Positions 36,857 through 45,811 of a DNA stretch of 64,000 bases are shown piece after piece. Within the stretch, counting starts at the first letter, position 1. Every line of letters starts with the position of its first letter. This DNA comes from Paludibacteraceae bacterium (GTDB lineage Bacteria; Bacteroidota; Bacteroidia; Bacteroidales; Paludibacteraceae): positions 62,001-126,000 of the forward strand of contig JAFVDX010000009.1 in NCBI GenBank assembly GCA_017478225.1, in the 5' to 3' direction. The translations under genes and the position numbers were made by a program. Below the pieces are notes generated by a model, which saw only the letters and a program-made list of their open reading frames with translations, ran no database searches and had not been told where the DNA came from.

Positions 36857-37088
36857 GCAATAACTAAATTAACATGAAACAATATATATAAGTTTTTATT
36901 TTATTTTCTCTTTGTTTTTATATACTGTTAATTTTGTTGATAACTAACTTAAATAATATTTTATCAGAATTTTAAAGTGTTTATATTTTAAGAAATAAAA
37001 ATAGAAAATGTCGATGAAAAGGGAACTTTTTTAGTTATCAACACAATTTTTAGACTTATCAACAAAATTATCATTAAACCATAAAAAA
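36857..37088. other. AT-rich intergenic region with three DnaA-box-like 9-mers (candidate oriC)
   Basis: This 232 bp gap has no gene. It contains three identical copies of TTATCAACA: one inverted at 36935-36943 and two direct at 37035-37043 and 37056-37064. The sequence differs by one base from the DnaA box TTATCCACA. The surroundings are extremely AT-rich, with long T and A runs (for example 36890-36930), as expected for an unwinding element. It lies 26 kb from the parS site. An alternative is a DnaA-regulated promoter of the downstream transporter. No dnaA gene is in the window. Confidence 0.45.
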
Positions 37089-38345
37089 ATGTTTAAGGCT
37101 TTATATACTACTAATTTTTTAAGTGTACTTAACGATAATTATCAGAAGATGCTTGGTATGCTTGTAGTAACATCCTGGGTGAGTTCTGATTTAAAGCCGT
37201 TAGTAATAAGTATAGCCGGTGCGGCTCTTGTATTGCCATATATATTTTGTTCTCCACTTGCTGATAGGGTTGCTCAGTTGTATGGTAAGAAAAAAGTAGT
37301 TAGGGTGTGTAAAATACTTGAGATACCGATAGTATTACTTTCTGTGATAGGATTTTTAATAAAAGATCCAAATTTATTTCCTCAGTATAGATATTCTACA
37401 ATTATTGCTACATTTCTTGTAATTCTTGCAATTTTCTTAATTGGGATACAAAGTAGTATGTATTCTCCGGCAAAGTATGGTTTAATAAGAGATATAGGTG
37501 GTGTAGAAAATGTTTCAAAGGGTATGGGCGGAATGGAGAGTTTGTCGTTTCTTGGGATGTTGCTCGCTACAGCAATTGCTGCATTCATGTTAGATAATTT
37601 TTCAGATAATTCAATCGTATATAGCAGTTTACTTATAGTATTAGCGATTGCAGGATATGTGACTTCGTTATTTATTAAGGCTGATGAGACAATAGATACT
37701 GAGAAAAATAGTCTTAATCCTTTTCATTATATGCGTTCAACTCATGCTTTAGCGTTAAATTATAAGGGTTTAAATAGTGTTATATATATATTAAGTATTT
37801 TTTGGTGGTTTGCTACAACTATTCAACTTTCGGTTATAGTATATTGTCAAGATGTTTTAGGTCTTGAGAAGGGTGAACCCGCAATAATAATGTGTATTGC
37901 TGCAATAGGTATAAGTTTAGGTTGTATAATAAGTGGATATATAGGCAATCATTCAAAAAATGAAATAATAAGAGTACCATTATATGGAATAATACTTTCT
38001 TTAGGTCTTGTGATTTTATTTTTGTTAAGTGCAAGATATTATAAGATATTTACTATAATAATTTTCTTTGTAGGTATTCTTGGTGGTTTGTTCAAAGTTC
38101 CTTTAGATGCTGTTATTCAGCGTACTGTTAAGCATGATCAATTGAATACTATTCTTGCTTATTTTAATCAAATAAGTTTTCTATTTATGTTGCTTGCAAG
38201 TATTACTTATTACATAATTACTTGTATATTACCTCAGAGGTATGTATTTCTTATGCTTGCTATAGTGATGTTTATGGCAAGTATATGGTTAAAGATTCTT
38301 CTTAGATCAAAAGATATAAGTATATGCAATCGAGATGGGAAGTAA
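37089..38345 (+). CDS. MFS transporter, lysophospholipid transporter (LplT)-like
   Basis: The 418-residue product has about twelve transmembrane segments. Its start, FKALYTTNFLSVLNDNYQ, and the loop motif IQSSMYSPAKYGLIRD match the LplT branch of the major facilitator superfamily, which flips lysophospholipids inward for re-acylation. In many Bacteroidetes this transporter is fused to or next to an acyltransferase; here it stands alone and is followed by recJ, with 22 bases of overlap. The phospholipid role is family inference. The gene begins directly after the AT-rich candidate origin region. Confidence 0.85.
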   Translation: MFKALYTTNFLSVLNDNYQKMLGMLVVTSWVSSDLKPLVISIAGAALVLPYIFCSPLADRVAQLYGKKKVVRVCKILEIPIVLLSVIGFLIKDPNLFPQYRYSTIIATFLVILAIFLIGIQSSMYSPAKYGLIRDIGGVENVSKGMGGMESLSFLGMLLATAIAAFMLDNFSDNSIVYSSLLIVLAIAGYVTSLFIKADETIDTEKNSLNPFHYMRSTHALALNYKGLNSVIYILSIFWWFATTIQLSVIVYCQDVLGLEKGEPAIIMCIAAIGISLGCIISGYIGNHSKNEIIRVPLYGIILSLGLVILFLLSARYYKIFTIIIFFVGILGGLFKVPLDAVIQRTVKHDQLNTILAYFNQISFLFMLLASITYYIITCILPQRYVFLMLAIVMFMASIWLKILLRSKDISICNRDGK

Positions 38346-40039
38346 AATATTTTTCGGAGCATGAAAAGCAATTATCTAAGCAATTGGCAGATGAACTTAA
38401 TATAAGTTATATATCTGCTACTATGCTTGTTAGGCGCGGACTTACTGATGCACAGAAAGCCCGCGATTTTGTTTCTCCAAAATTAGAAAATCTTTATAAT
38501 CCTTTTCTTATGAAAGATATGGATAAGGCTGTTGATAGGATAAACTCAGCCATAAACAATAAGGAAAGGATACTTATTTATGGTGATTATGATGTAGATG
38601 GTACTACAGCGGTTGCATTAGTTTATAAATATTTAAGTAGGTTATATAAAGATATTGATTATTATATACCTGATAGATATACTGAGGGATACGGAATATC
38701 GTATAAAGGTATAGATTATGCTTGTCAGACTAATTGTAAATTGATAATTGCGCTTGATTGTGGTATAAGGAGTATAGATAAAGTAGAATATGCAAAATCA
38801 AAAGGAATTGATTTTATAATATGTGATCATCATTTGCCTGGTAATAAAATCCCTGATGCAGTGGCAGTGCTTGATGCTAAAAGGGAAGATAATACTTATC
38901 CTTTTCGTGAGTTGTGTGGCTGTGGTGTAGGTTTTAAGTTGATGCAAGCGCTTGCTCAAAAGAATCAATTACCTTTTTCTTCTCTTACTTGCTTGCTTGA
39001 ATTATGTGCTATGAGTATAGCCTCTGATATAGTTCCTATAACAGATGAAAACAGAATACTTGCTTATTATGGTATAAGGCAATTGAATATAAGTCCGTCA
39101 GTTGGAGTTAATAGTTTGATAGAAAAGTCAGGAATAGAAAAGGGTAAACTAACTATAGATGATTTAGTTTTTCGAATTGGTCCAAGGATAAATGCTTGTG
39201 GAAGGATTAAAACAGGTAGGTCTGCGGTAGAACTTCTTATAACAGAAGATATAGAAAAAGTGGATAACATGGCAAATGAGGTGGATGAAAATAATAGTAC
39301 ACGCAAAAATTTTGACCAGCAAATAACTAATAAGGCACTTGAAATACTTGAGTCAGATCCTGATAATAATACGAAAAAAATTACTATAGTAAAGGGTGAG
39401 AATTGGCATAGAGGTGTAGTAGGAATAGTTGCATCGAGACTTACAGAGACTTATTTTCGTCCTACAATAGTTTTGAGTGAACAAGATGGTATATTAACGG
39501 GTTCTGCTCGTTCAGTTGGAGGTTTTGATATATATTCTGCGATAGACTCTTGCAGTGATTTGCTAACAAATTTTGGAGGTCATATATATGCTGCAGGATT
39601 ATCTATGAAGTTGGAGAATTATGATGAGTTTTGTAGGCGAATGGAAGAATACACTTCTAAACATATCTTGCCTGAGCAACAAGAGCCTATTATAGATATT
39701 GAAGCAGAGATTAGTTTTGCTGATATTACTGCTCAGTTTTTTAATATACTTCGTCATTTGGAGCCATTTGGTCCAGGTAATCCACGCCCCATATTTCTTA
39801 CTCGAGGTGTATGTAATTATAGATATACAAGGCGAGTAGGAAAGCAACTTGAGCATCTTAAACTTGATTTAACGGATAAGAGGGCAGCATTATCAGGTAT
39901 AGCATTTGGAAAAGCGGAATTAGCATCTGATTTATTAAATGGAAAAAATGCAGATGTTTGCTATACGCTAAATCAAAATACTTTTAATGGAGTAACATCC
40001 ATTCAGATGATGGCTCAGGATATAAGGATATGTAATTAA
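38324..40039 (+). CDS. recJ: Single-stranded-DNA-specific exonuclease RecJ
   Basis: RecJ is a 5'-to-3' exonuclease acting in recombination, mismatch and base excision repair. The 571-residue product has the DHH-family motifs: ILIYGDYDVDGTTA (Asp88, Asp90, Asp92), LIIALDCGIRS, and the DHH triad at residues 168-170 in ICDHHLPG. The DHHA1 part includes GENWHRGVVGIVASRL and SARSVGGFDIYSAI with GGHIYAAGL, and an OB-like C-terminus follows. It overlaps the transporter stop by 22 bases and converges with the beta-CASP gene, 4 bp apart. Confidence 0.97.
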   Translation: MQSRWEVKYFSEHEKQLSKQLADELNISYISATMLVRRGLTDAQKARDFVSPKLENLYNPFLMKDMDKAVDRINSAINNKERILIYGDYDVDGTTAVALVYKYLSRLYKDIDYYIPDRYTEGYGISYKGIDYACQTNCKLIIALDCGIRSIDKVEYAKSKGIDFIICDHHLPGNKIPDAVAVLDAKREDNTYPFRELCGCGVGFKLMQALAQKNQLPFSSLTCLLELCAMSIASDIVPITDENRILAYYGIRQLNISPSVGVNSLIEKSGIEKGKLTIDDLVFRIGPRINACGRIKTGRSAVELLITEDIEKVDNMANEVDENNSTRKNFDQQITNKALEILESDPDNNTKKITIVKGENWHRGVVGIVASRLTETYFRPTIVLSEQDGILTGSARSVGGFDIYSAIDSCSDLLTNFGGHIYAAGLSMKLENYDEFCRRMEEYTSKHILPEQQEPIIDIEAEISFADITAQFFNILRHLEPFGPGNPRPIFLTRGVCNYRYTRRVGKQLEHLKLDLTDKRAALSGIAFGKAELASDLLNGKNADVCYTLNQNTFNGVTSIQMMAQDIRICN

Positions 40040-40043
40040 GTAC

Positions 40044-41486
40044 TTATAATTCGATTGAATATCCTTTTTCAGGTATTGTTATTCCTCTGAAGCCTGCTTC
40101 ATATAAATGGTCTTTATATATTTCAGCGGCTTCTTTTTCGCCATGTACTATAAAAGTATGTTTTATTTGTGTGATGTCTTGGCAATGTAGATAATCTATC
40201 ATTTCTTTATAGTCTCCATGTCCTGAAAAACCTTCTATTTTTCTTATATCTGCTCTTACTTTATGTTCTTGTCCGAATATAGAAATAGTATGTTCTGTTC
40301 TGTCCTTTATAAAAACTCTTGGATTATCGCCCAATCCTGCTAAATTAAGGAGTCTTGCTCCAAGTGATGTAGGAGTGCAATACCCCACGATAAGGATAGT
40401 AGTCTTAGGGTCTTCTATATGATTGGCTACATGATGTTTTACTCTTCCTGCTTCAAGCATTCCTGATGCAGAAATAATGATTGCAGGTTTTTTGTCGGAG
40501 TTGAGTCGTTTAGAATCTCTTATATCAGTTATATAATGTAAAGTGTTAAAACCAAATGGGTCAGGATCATGTTTTATAACTTCTTGTACTTCATCGTTCA
40601 AACTATCAGTATATTGTCTGAATATTTCTGTAGCATTGACAGATAAAGGAGAATCAACATATACATCTACAACAGGCAGAAATCCGGCATTATATAAGTT
40701 GTTTAGTACATATACAATTTCCTGTGTTCTACCTACAGAAAAACTTGGGATTATTAATTTTCCTTTTTTGTTTACGCAAGTATCTCTAACAATTTCCAAT
40801 AGTTCGTTTTCAATTACTTCTTGTCTATCGTGCAGTCTATTTCCGTATGTAGATTCACAAATTAAATAGTCGCATTGTGGAAAAGGTTCAGGTGAGTGAA
40901 GTATATGACTATATGGTCGTCCTATATCTCCTGTGTATGCTAATCGTTTAGTTTCTCCAAATTCAGTTATTGTAAAGTTAGCCACGGCGCTTCCGAGCAT
41001 GTGTCCTGAGTTGGTAAATTTGAGTCTTACTCCCTCACACAACAAGAAGTCTCTGTCATAGTCAATAGTTTTGAATAGTCTCATACATCTTTTTGCTTGT
41101 TGTGCATCATATAATACATCGGCTACAGGGAGATGTTTTTTGCGCTGTTTTTGGTTGTACCATTTTATATCTAAGGCTTGTATATATGCTGTATCCAAAA
41201 GCATGATAGAGCAAAGGTCTTTTGTTGCAGGTGTACATACAACTGTGCCTCTAAATCCTTTTTTATATAGATATGGTATTAGTCCACTATGATCAATATG
41301 TGCGTGAGTGAGAACGATATAATCTATATTAGAAGGTTCAAATCCTAAGTCACGGTTCATTTGGTCGGTTTCCATACCTTTGCCTTGATACATACCGCAA
41401 TCAAGCAGAATTTTTCTTCTGCCTACACATAGCAGATGTTTGCTACCGGTTACTTGTTGTGCTGCGCCTAAAAATTGTATAGTCAT
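40044..41486 (-). CDS. Metallo-beta-lactamase/beta-CASP family RNA hydrolase
   Basis: The 480-residue product belongs to the CPSF73/YSH1-like group of metallo-hydrolases, which cut RNA or trim its ends. It starts TIQFLGAAQQVTGSKHLL, then has the zinc motif THAHIDHSGLIPYLYKKG (HxHxDH), a later NSGHMLGSA, the Asp ligand in YTGDIGRP, and beta-CASP motifs ISASGMLEAGRVKHH and GFSGHGDY. The start is the ATG at 41484-41486; the frame extends upstream without similarity. It lies between recJ (convergent) and the terminator of malQ. The RNA substrate is unknown. Confidence 0.93.
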   Translation of the reverse strand: MTIQFLGAAQQVTGSKHLLCVGRRKILLDCGMYQGKGMETDQMNRDLGFEPSNIDYIVLTHAHIDHSGLIPYLYKKGFRGTVVCTPATKDLCSIMLLDTAYIQALDIKWYNQKQRKKHLPVADVLYDAQQAKRCMRLFKTIDYDRDFLLCEGVRLKFTNSGHMLGSAVANFTITEFGETKRLAYTGDIGRPYSHILHSPEPFPQCDYLICESTYGNRLHDRQEVIENELLEIVRDTCVNKKGKLIIPSFSVGRTQEIVYVLNNLYNAGFLPVVDVYVDSPLSVNATEIFRQYTDSLNDEVQEVIKHDPDPFGFNTLHYITDIRDSKRLNSDKKPAIIISASGMLEAGRVKHHVANHIEDPKTTILIVGYCTPTSLGARLLNLAGLGDNPRVFIKDRTEHTISIFGQEHKVRADIRKIEGFSGHGDYKEMIDYLHCQDITQIKHTFIVHGEKEAAEIYKDHLYEAGFRGITIPEKGYSIEL

Positions 41487-41520
41487 ATTAAATAGAAAAG
41501 TTTGGGTATATATATAAAAC

Positions 41521-41549
41521 AAGCAAACGGACATAATATCCGTTTGCTT
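41521..41549 (-). terminator. Rho-independent terminator after malQ
   Basis: A perfect 11-bp stem, AAGCAAACGGA with TCCGTTTGCTT, around a 7-base loop, 10 bp past the malQ stop. On the minus strand it is followed by TGTTTTATATA. It separates malQ from the beta-CASP gene. Confidence 0.8.
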
Positions 41550-41559
41550 GAAGTATTTA

Positions 41560-44235
41560 TTAGAATCTAACAGATGTAAGATTTCTTACTTTTTGGTTGA
41601 AGTCATCGGCCTTAATCAGGTCTTCCACTTTCAGGTGCATTCTGTAGCACCAGAAATGTCTGGGATTATCAGGTAAATTGATTCGTTCTGCGTGTGGATC
41701 TTTCAATCTTAAATTGCCATCTATAGCCAACCAGTCTTGTAGAGGTAAAATTACCCACATTGCAGGTGAATACATGTGTTGGTTAAGAATAAAATTGGCT
41801 ATTTCGGGGCTCATTTCCTGAGGTGCTTCTCCCCACCAACCCATTTGTTCGTTGTAGAATTTTTGAGTTTTTGCTCTATCTTCTTCCCACCATGCGCGAA
41901 GTGGATTAGTGTCGTGTGTACCTGTGGTACAAACCGATAAGTAAGGTGCATCTGCAGGATGTGCAAAAGTAATAGTCGGGTCTTTTGGCATACGCTGAAT
42001 TTCCAATGAAAGTATTTGCAACTCATGCATTACTTCTGGTACGCAAGCCGGAACCATACCCAAGTCTTCGCCACATACAAGCATGTTGGTAGAATTGATA
42101 AGAGTAGGTAGTTTGCGCATTGCTGAGGCTTTCCAGAATTCATTGTGGCGATGATAGAAATAGTCATCGTGAATTCTAACTAATAGTTGTCGTTGGTCTT
42201 CCCACAACTCAGCATAAGAGTGAGATTGATATAAAGCAATACGCGGGTGCAGCATCCATGGATTATCTTTATCGCGTACGAAGAGTACTTCGCAGTGCAG
42301 GTACATAAGTCCGTTGTAGATATTACGCTTCTGCTCTTGCTCGGTGACAGACAGTCCATCGAACCAATCTTGTATTTTTACTTGTGTGTCAAATTCTTCT
42401 TTGAACCAATAGATATAATAGTCGTTAGTGTTAAAGAAAGTTTGTTTAGCATATTCGGTGTCATATCCGAAGACATCTCCCATGAAGTTGGATCGTATGT
42501 ATGGTTTTACGAGTCTGTCTTCGTCAACGGCAACTCCCATATTCCAGAGGTCTTGCATAGAATATCCCATAGCTGGAGAGAAGTGACCGCAAAGTCCCCA
42601 TACAGCGTCTTTTTTCATTTGCCAAATGCGGAAGAAGCCGAGGATATGGTCGATACGATAAGCATCGAAGTAGTCTTGCATTTTGGTAAATCTGCGTCTC
42701 CACCAGAGGAAACCATCTTTTTCCATTTCGTCCCAGTTATATGTTGGGAACCCCCAGTTTTGACCGCTGATAGAGAAATCATCAGGTGGTGCTCCTGCGG
42801 AAGCATCCAAATTGAATAGTTGCGGGTCGGTCCAAGCGTCAACTGAATCGGGGCTGATACCAATAGGTATATCGCCTTTCATTGCCACTCCAATGCTATG
42901 GCAATAATTAACGGCATCGGTTAGTTGCTTGTCCAAATGGAATTGCAAGAAATAGAAGAAGGCTACTTTATCGTAATCTTTTGCTTGTGGAGAAGATAGT
43001 TTTTCCAAGTCTTTTTGTGTAAATACAGAGTATTTTTTCCAATCATAGAAATGCGGAGTACCGTTTTTGTCTCTTAGATAGCAGAATACAGCGTATGGAA
43101 CGAGCCATTCTTTGTTTTTCTCAAAGAAGCGTTTGTATTCTTCTGATGAAAATACTGCATCTTTTTCTGCTTTGAAGATAGCATTGAAGTACTTCATTTT
43201 TTCGTCATAGACAACTTGGTAGTCGGCTATGGTTTTCTTATTAAATTCTTCTTTAGTTGCTTCATATTGTTTTTTCAAAGCAGGTGTGAGTCGTCCCATT
43301 TTAGGTATATTCAGATAAATGGGGTGCAAGGCGAATACTGAAACAGCATTGTATGGATAAGAGTCGCGGTTGGTATGCAAGAGAGTGGTATCGTTGATAG
43401 GTAATGTTTGTATCATTTTTTGTCCTGTCATTGCAGCCCAATCTGCTAATTTTTTCAGGTCTTCAAATTCTCCTATACCAAATCCGTCATCAGTGCGAAG
43501 TGAGAATACAGGCACTGCCACTCCGGCACCTTTCCATCGTGGTTGTGTGCGACGGAAACTGCGGTCGTTCTGCATAAGAACCATACCCTTTTGCAGACCC
43601 CAAATTTTTCTGTTTTCGCCCCATTCCATATCAACTACCTTGCCTGATTTTAAATCATAGATTACATATTTATATTCTATTATCTGGTCAGGTTCGGCTT
43701 TGATAGCGACTTTCCAAAGAGGGAAGTGGCATCCGCACATAGGTACTTTGTCATCTGGATTCCAATTGCCTAACTGAGGAATATTGCCTAATACAGCGAC
43801 ACCTTGAGTTGGTAGGATTTGTGGTAAGTCGATTGAGAAGCGGACATTACCATTTTTGCTATCTCCTTTGAGTGTACATTTTTCGTTTCTATGGAAGAGT
43901 GCTTTTTGGAAGGCTGTTGAATAGAATGCTTTCTCATAGTCATCAGCCTGCCAGAAATCATGTAGTGCTACCTTTTTGTCGGCTGCGTGCAATTCTATTT
44001 CGCGCCAATTGCCTGCTTCGGGCAGCAATGAACCGTTTTCAAGTCGGATAGCGTATTTGTAACGAAGGCTACCTGCAAAGTCGGTTACAGGTGCGGTAGT
44101 GGTCCAAAAATCACCACCCTGACAATCAAGTTGCAAAGGATTTTGCTCGCTCCAACCGAGCATTTGATTTTCTGCAATCACCACGATGGATTGTCCCCAT
44201 GGTGTGCGATAATTGAGACAAAAAGTAAGATTCAT
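41560..44235 (-). CDS. malQ: 4-alpha-glucanotransferase with N-terminal CBM20-type domains
   Basis: A GH77 amylomaltase that moves glucan segments between maltodextrins. The 891-residue product has two CBM20-like starch-binding domains (about residues 1-105 and 115-225; WGQSIVVIAENQMLGWSE and QGVAVLGNIPQLGNWNPD). The GH77 barrel follows, from VPVFSLRTDDGFGIGEF on. Expected catalytic-region motifs are FDAYRIDHILGFFRIW (nucleophile Asp), LVCGEDLGMVPACV (acid/base Glu) and STCTTGTHDTNPLR-like SVCTTGTHDTNPLRAW. The start is the ATG at 44233-44235; the longer frame adds 38 unlikely residues. A -7 promoter box (CAAAGTTA, 44268-44275, minus strand) is just upstream. It probably works with the GH13 enzyme at 18.7-20.4 kb on stored glycogen. 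Confidence 0.96.
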   Translation of the reverse strand: MNLTFCLNYRTPWGQSIVVIAENQMLGWSEQNPLQLDCQGGDFWTTTAPVTDFAGSLRYKYAIRLENGSLLPEAGNWREIELHAADKKVALHDFWQADDYEKAFYSTAFQKALFHRNEKCTLKGDSKNGNVRFSIDLPQILPTQGVAVLGNIPQLGNWNPDDKVPMCGCHFPLWKVAIKAEPDQIIEYKYVIYDLKSGKVVDMEWGENRKIWGLQKGMVLMQNDRSFRRTQPRWKGAGVAVPVFSLRTDDGFGIGEFEDLKKLADWAAMTGQKMIQTLPINDTTLLHTNRDSYPYNAVSVFALHPIYLNIPKMGRLTPALKKQYEATKEEFNKKTIADYQVVYDEKMKYFNAIFKAEKDAVFSSEEYKRFFEKNKEWLVPYAVFCYLRDKNGTPHFYDWKKYSVFTQKDLEKLSSPQAKDYDKVAFFYFLQFHLDKQLTDAVNYCHSIGVAMKGDIPIGISPDSVDAWTDPQLFNLDASAGAPPDDFSISGQNWGFPTYNWDEMEKDGFLWWRRRFTKMQDYFDAYRIDHILGFFRIWQMKKDAVWGLCGHFSPAMGYSMQDLWNMGVAVDEDRLVKPYIRSNFMGDVFGYDTEYAKQTFFNTNDYYIYWFKEEFDTQVKIQDWFDGLSVTEQEQKRNIYNGLMYLHCEVLFVRDKDNPWMLHPRIALYQSHSYAELWEDQRQLLVRIHDDYFYHRHNEFWKASAMRKLPTLINSTNMLVCGEDLGMVPACVPEVMHELQILSLEIQRMPKDPTITFAHPADAPYLSVCTTGTHDTNPLRAWWEEDRAKTQKFYNEQMGWWGEAPQEMSPEIANFILNQHMYSPAMWVILPLQDWLAIDGNLRLKDPHAERINLPDNPRHFWCYRMHLKVEDLIKADDFNQKVRNLTSVRF

Positions 44236-44340
44236 GGTATAATGATTTAAATAATTTTCTGACCATGCAAAGTTACGCAATTTATTTGATAAAAAAAATT
44301 CATTGCATATTTTTGTAAAAAAATCTCGATAGACAGCCGT

Positions 44341-44372
44341 TTTGTGCATTTGAAAATAAATATATACCTTTG
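44341..44372 (+). promoter_or_regulatory. Promoter of lpd
   Basis: A -33 TTTG (44341-44344), a 20 bp spacer and a -7 TACCTTTG (44365-44372) match the Bacteroidetes consensus. The lpd start codon follows 23 bp later. Confidence 0.75.
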
Positions 44373-44395
44373 CACCTGAAGTAAATAAAAAAGAA

Positions 44396-45793
44396 ATGAT
44401 GTATAATTTAGCGATTATAGGTGGAGGTCCTGCAGGTTATACCGCAGCACAAATGGCGCAAAATGCCGGTTGGAAAGTAGTATTGTTTGAAGGTGATACA
44501 TTGGGTGGAACATGTCTTAATGTGGGTTGTATTCCTACCAAGACATTGCTATATAGTGTCAAACAATATCATAATGCTATGCTGGCTAATAAGTATGGTA
44601 TTTCTGTAGAAAATATTGCTTTCGACCTCAAAAAGATGCAACAAAGAAAACAAAAAGTGGTGAGAAAATTAGTGGCAGGAATAAAAGCGAGTTTGAAAGA
44701 TTGTACTATTGTTGGAGCGATAGCAAAAGTGGTAAGTCGTACGGACGATAAAGTAGTTTTAGAAGCAGAGGGTGAGCAATACGAGGCTGAAAAATTGCTT
44801 ATTTGCACCGGTTCTAATAATTTTGTTCCACCTATAGAAGGCATTAGTGATAATCCTTTTGTATTAGATTCTACATCTGCTTTGAATTTACAGGAGATTC
44901 CTCAAAGTATGGTAATTGTAGGAGGGGGAGTAATAGGTATGGAGTTTGCCACATTATTTGGTCAGTTAGGCACTAAGATAACTATTGTAGAAGCGATGCA
45001 AGATATTTTGCCGCAGTTAGACCAAGATGTTGTAGATTTGTTAAAGGAGAAATATGTAAAGCAAGGTATTGAAATTCTTACGAATACTAAAGTTGAAAGG
45101 ATTGACCGAAACATTGTGTTTACAAATAACGAGCAAAAGCCTCAAATAGATGCAGAAAAGATACTTGTTTGTGTAGGAAGGAGAGCAAATTTGCGTGGTT
45201 TGGAAGCACTTGAAGATATTGAGTTGGAGCGTGGTGCAATAAAGGTAAATGATTTTATGCAAACTAATTTGAAGAATGTATATGCTGCGGGTGATGTAAC
45301 GGGTAAAATTATGTTGGCTCATGTTGCTTCAAGGCAAGCAGAAGTGGCTGTGGGTAGGATGCTCAAGCATATACCTTTGCAACGGATAGCATACAATGCT
45401 ATTCCTTCTGTTGTTTATACCAATCCTGAGATAGCGAGTGTAGGACTTACAGAAAAGCAGGTTAGTGATTTTTATAAAGAAATGGAAGGTATAGATGCTT
45501 ATGAGCAGAAGGGTGGTGGAGAAGCGTTTTATGAGGTAAAATCACTACCTATGAGTTTTTCAGGTAGGTTTGTGGCTGAGAACGAAGGTGAGAACGGATT
45601 GTGCAAAGTAATTGTTGACAAGAGGAATCAAACTATACTGGGTGTACATGCTGTTGGTAATCCTGCATCTGAGTTTATTGCAGTGGCTTCATTTGCAGTT
45701 AGGATGGGATATACCATTTCTGAGTTCAAGCAAGTTGTATTCCCGCATCCAACAGTAAGTGAGATACTTAGAGAGACCATAATGGCAATATAA
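44396..45793 (+). CDS. lpd: Dihydrolipoyl dehydrogenase
   Basis: The E3 flavoenzyme that re-oxidises dihydrolipoamide using NAD+ in 2-oxoacid dehydrogenase complexes or the glycine cleavage system. The 465-residue product has FAD-binding LAIIGGGPAGYTAAQMA, the redox disulfide GGTCLNVGCIPTK, NAD-binding VIVGGGVIGMEFATLFGQLG, the second FAD motif VYAAGDVTGKIMLAHVA, and a C-terminal dimerisation domain with HPTVSEIL containing the catalytic His. The start is ATG ATG at 44396 or 44399. No E1/E2 or glycine cleavage genes lie next to it, so its complex cannot be assigned from context. mnmA follows after 18 bp and is probably co-transcribed. Confidence 0.96.
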   Translation: MMYNLAIIGGGPAGYTAAQMAQNAGWKVVLFEGDTLGGTCLNVGCIPTKTLLYSVKQYHNAMLANKYGISVENIAFDLKKMQQRKQKVVRKLVAGIKASLKDCTIVGAIAKVVSRTDDKVVLEAEGEQYEAEKLLICTGSNNFVPPIEGISDNPFVLDSTSALNLQEIPQSMVIVGGGVIGMEFATLFGQLGTKITIVEAMQDILPQLDQDVVDLLKEKYVKQGIEILTNTKVERIDRNIVFTNNEQKPQIDAEKILVCVGRRANLRGLEALEDIELERGAIKVNDFMQTNLKNVYAAGDVTGKIMLAHVASRQAEVAVGRMLKHIPLQRIAYNAIPSVVYTNPEIASVGLTEKQVSDFYKEMEGIDAYEQKGGGEAFYEVKSLPMSFSGRFVAENEGENGLCKVIVDKRNQTILGVHAVGNPASEFIAVASFAVRMGYTISEFKQVVFPHPTVSEILRETIMAI

Positions 45794-45811
45794 TAAATAT
45801 AAAAAGAGTAT

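Noticed and set aside
42247..42819. 190-codon plus-strand frame inside malQ
   Set aside because: malQ on the minus strand has all GH77 motifs through this region; the opposite frame shows no family motif and reflects codon bias.
44236..44349. 38-residue N-terminal extension of malQ
   Set aside because: It covers the promoter region (-7 box at 44268-44275), and the CBM20-like fold starts right at the ATG 44233-44235.
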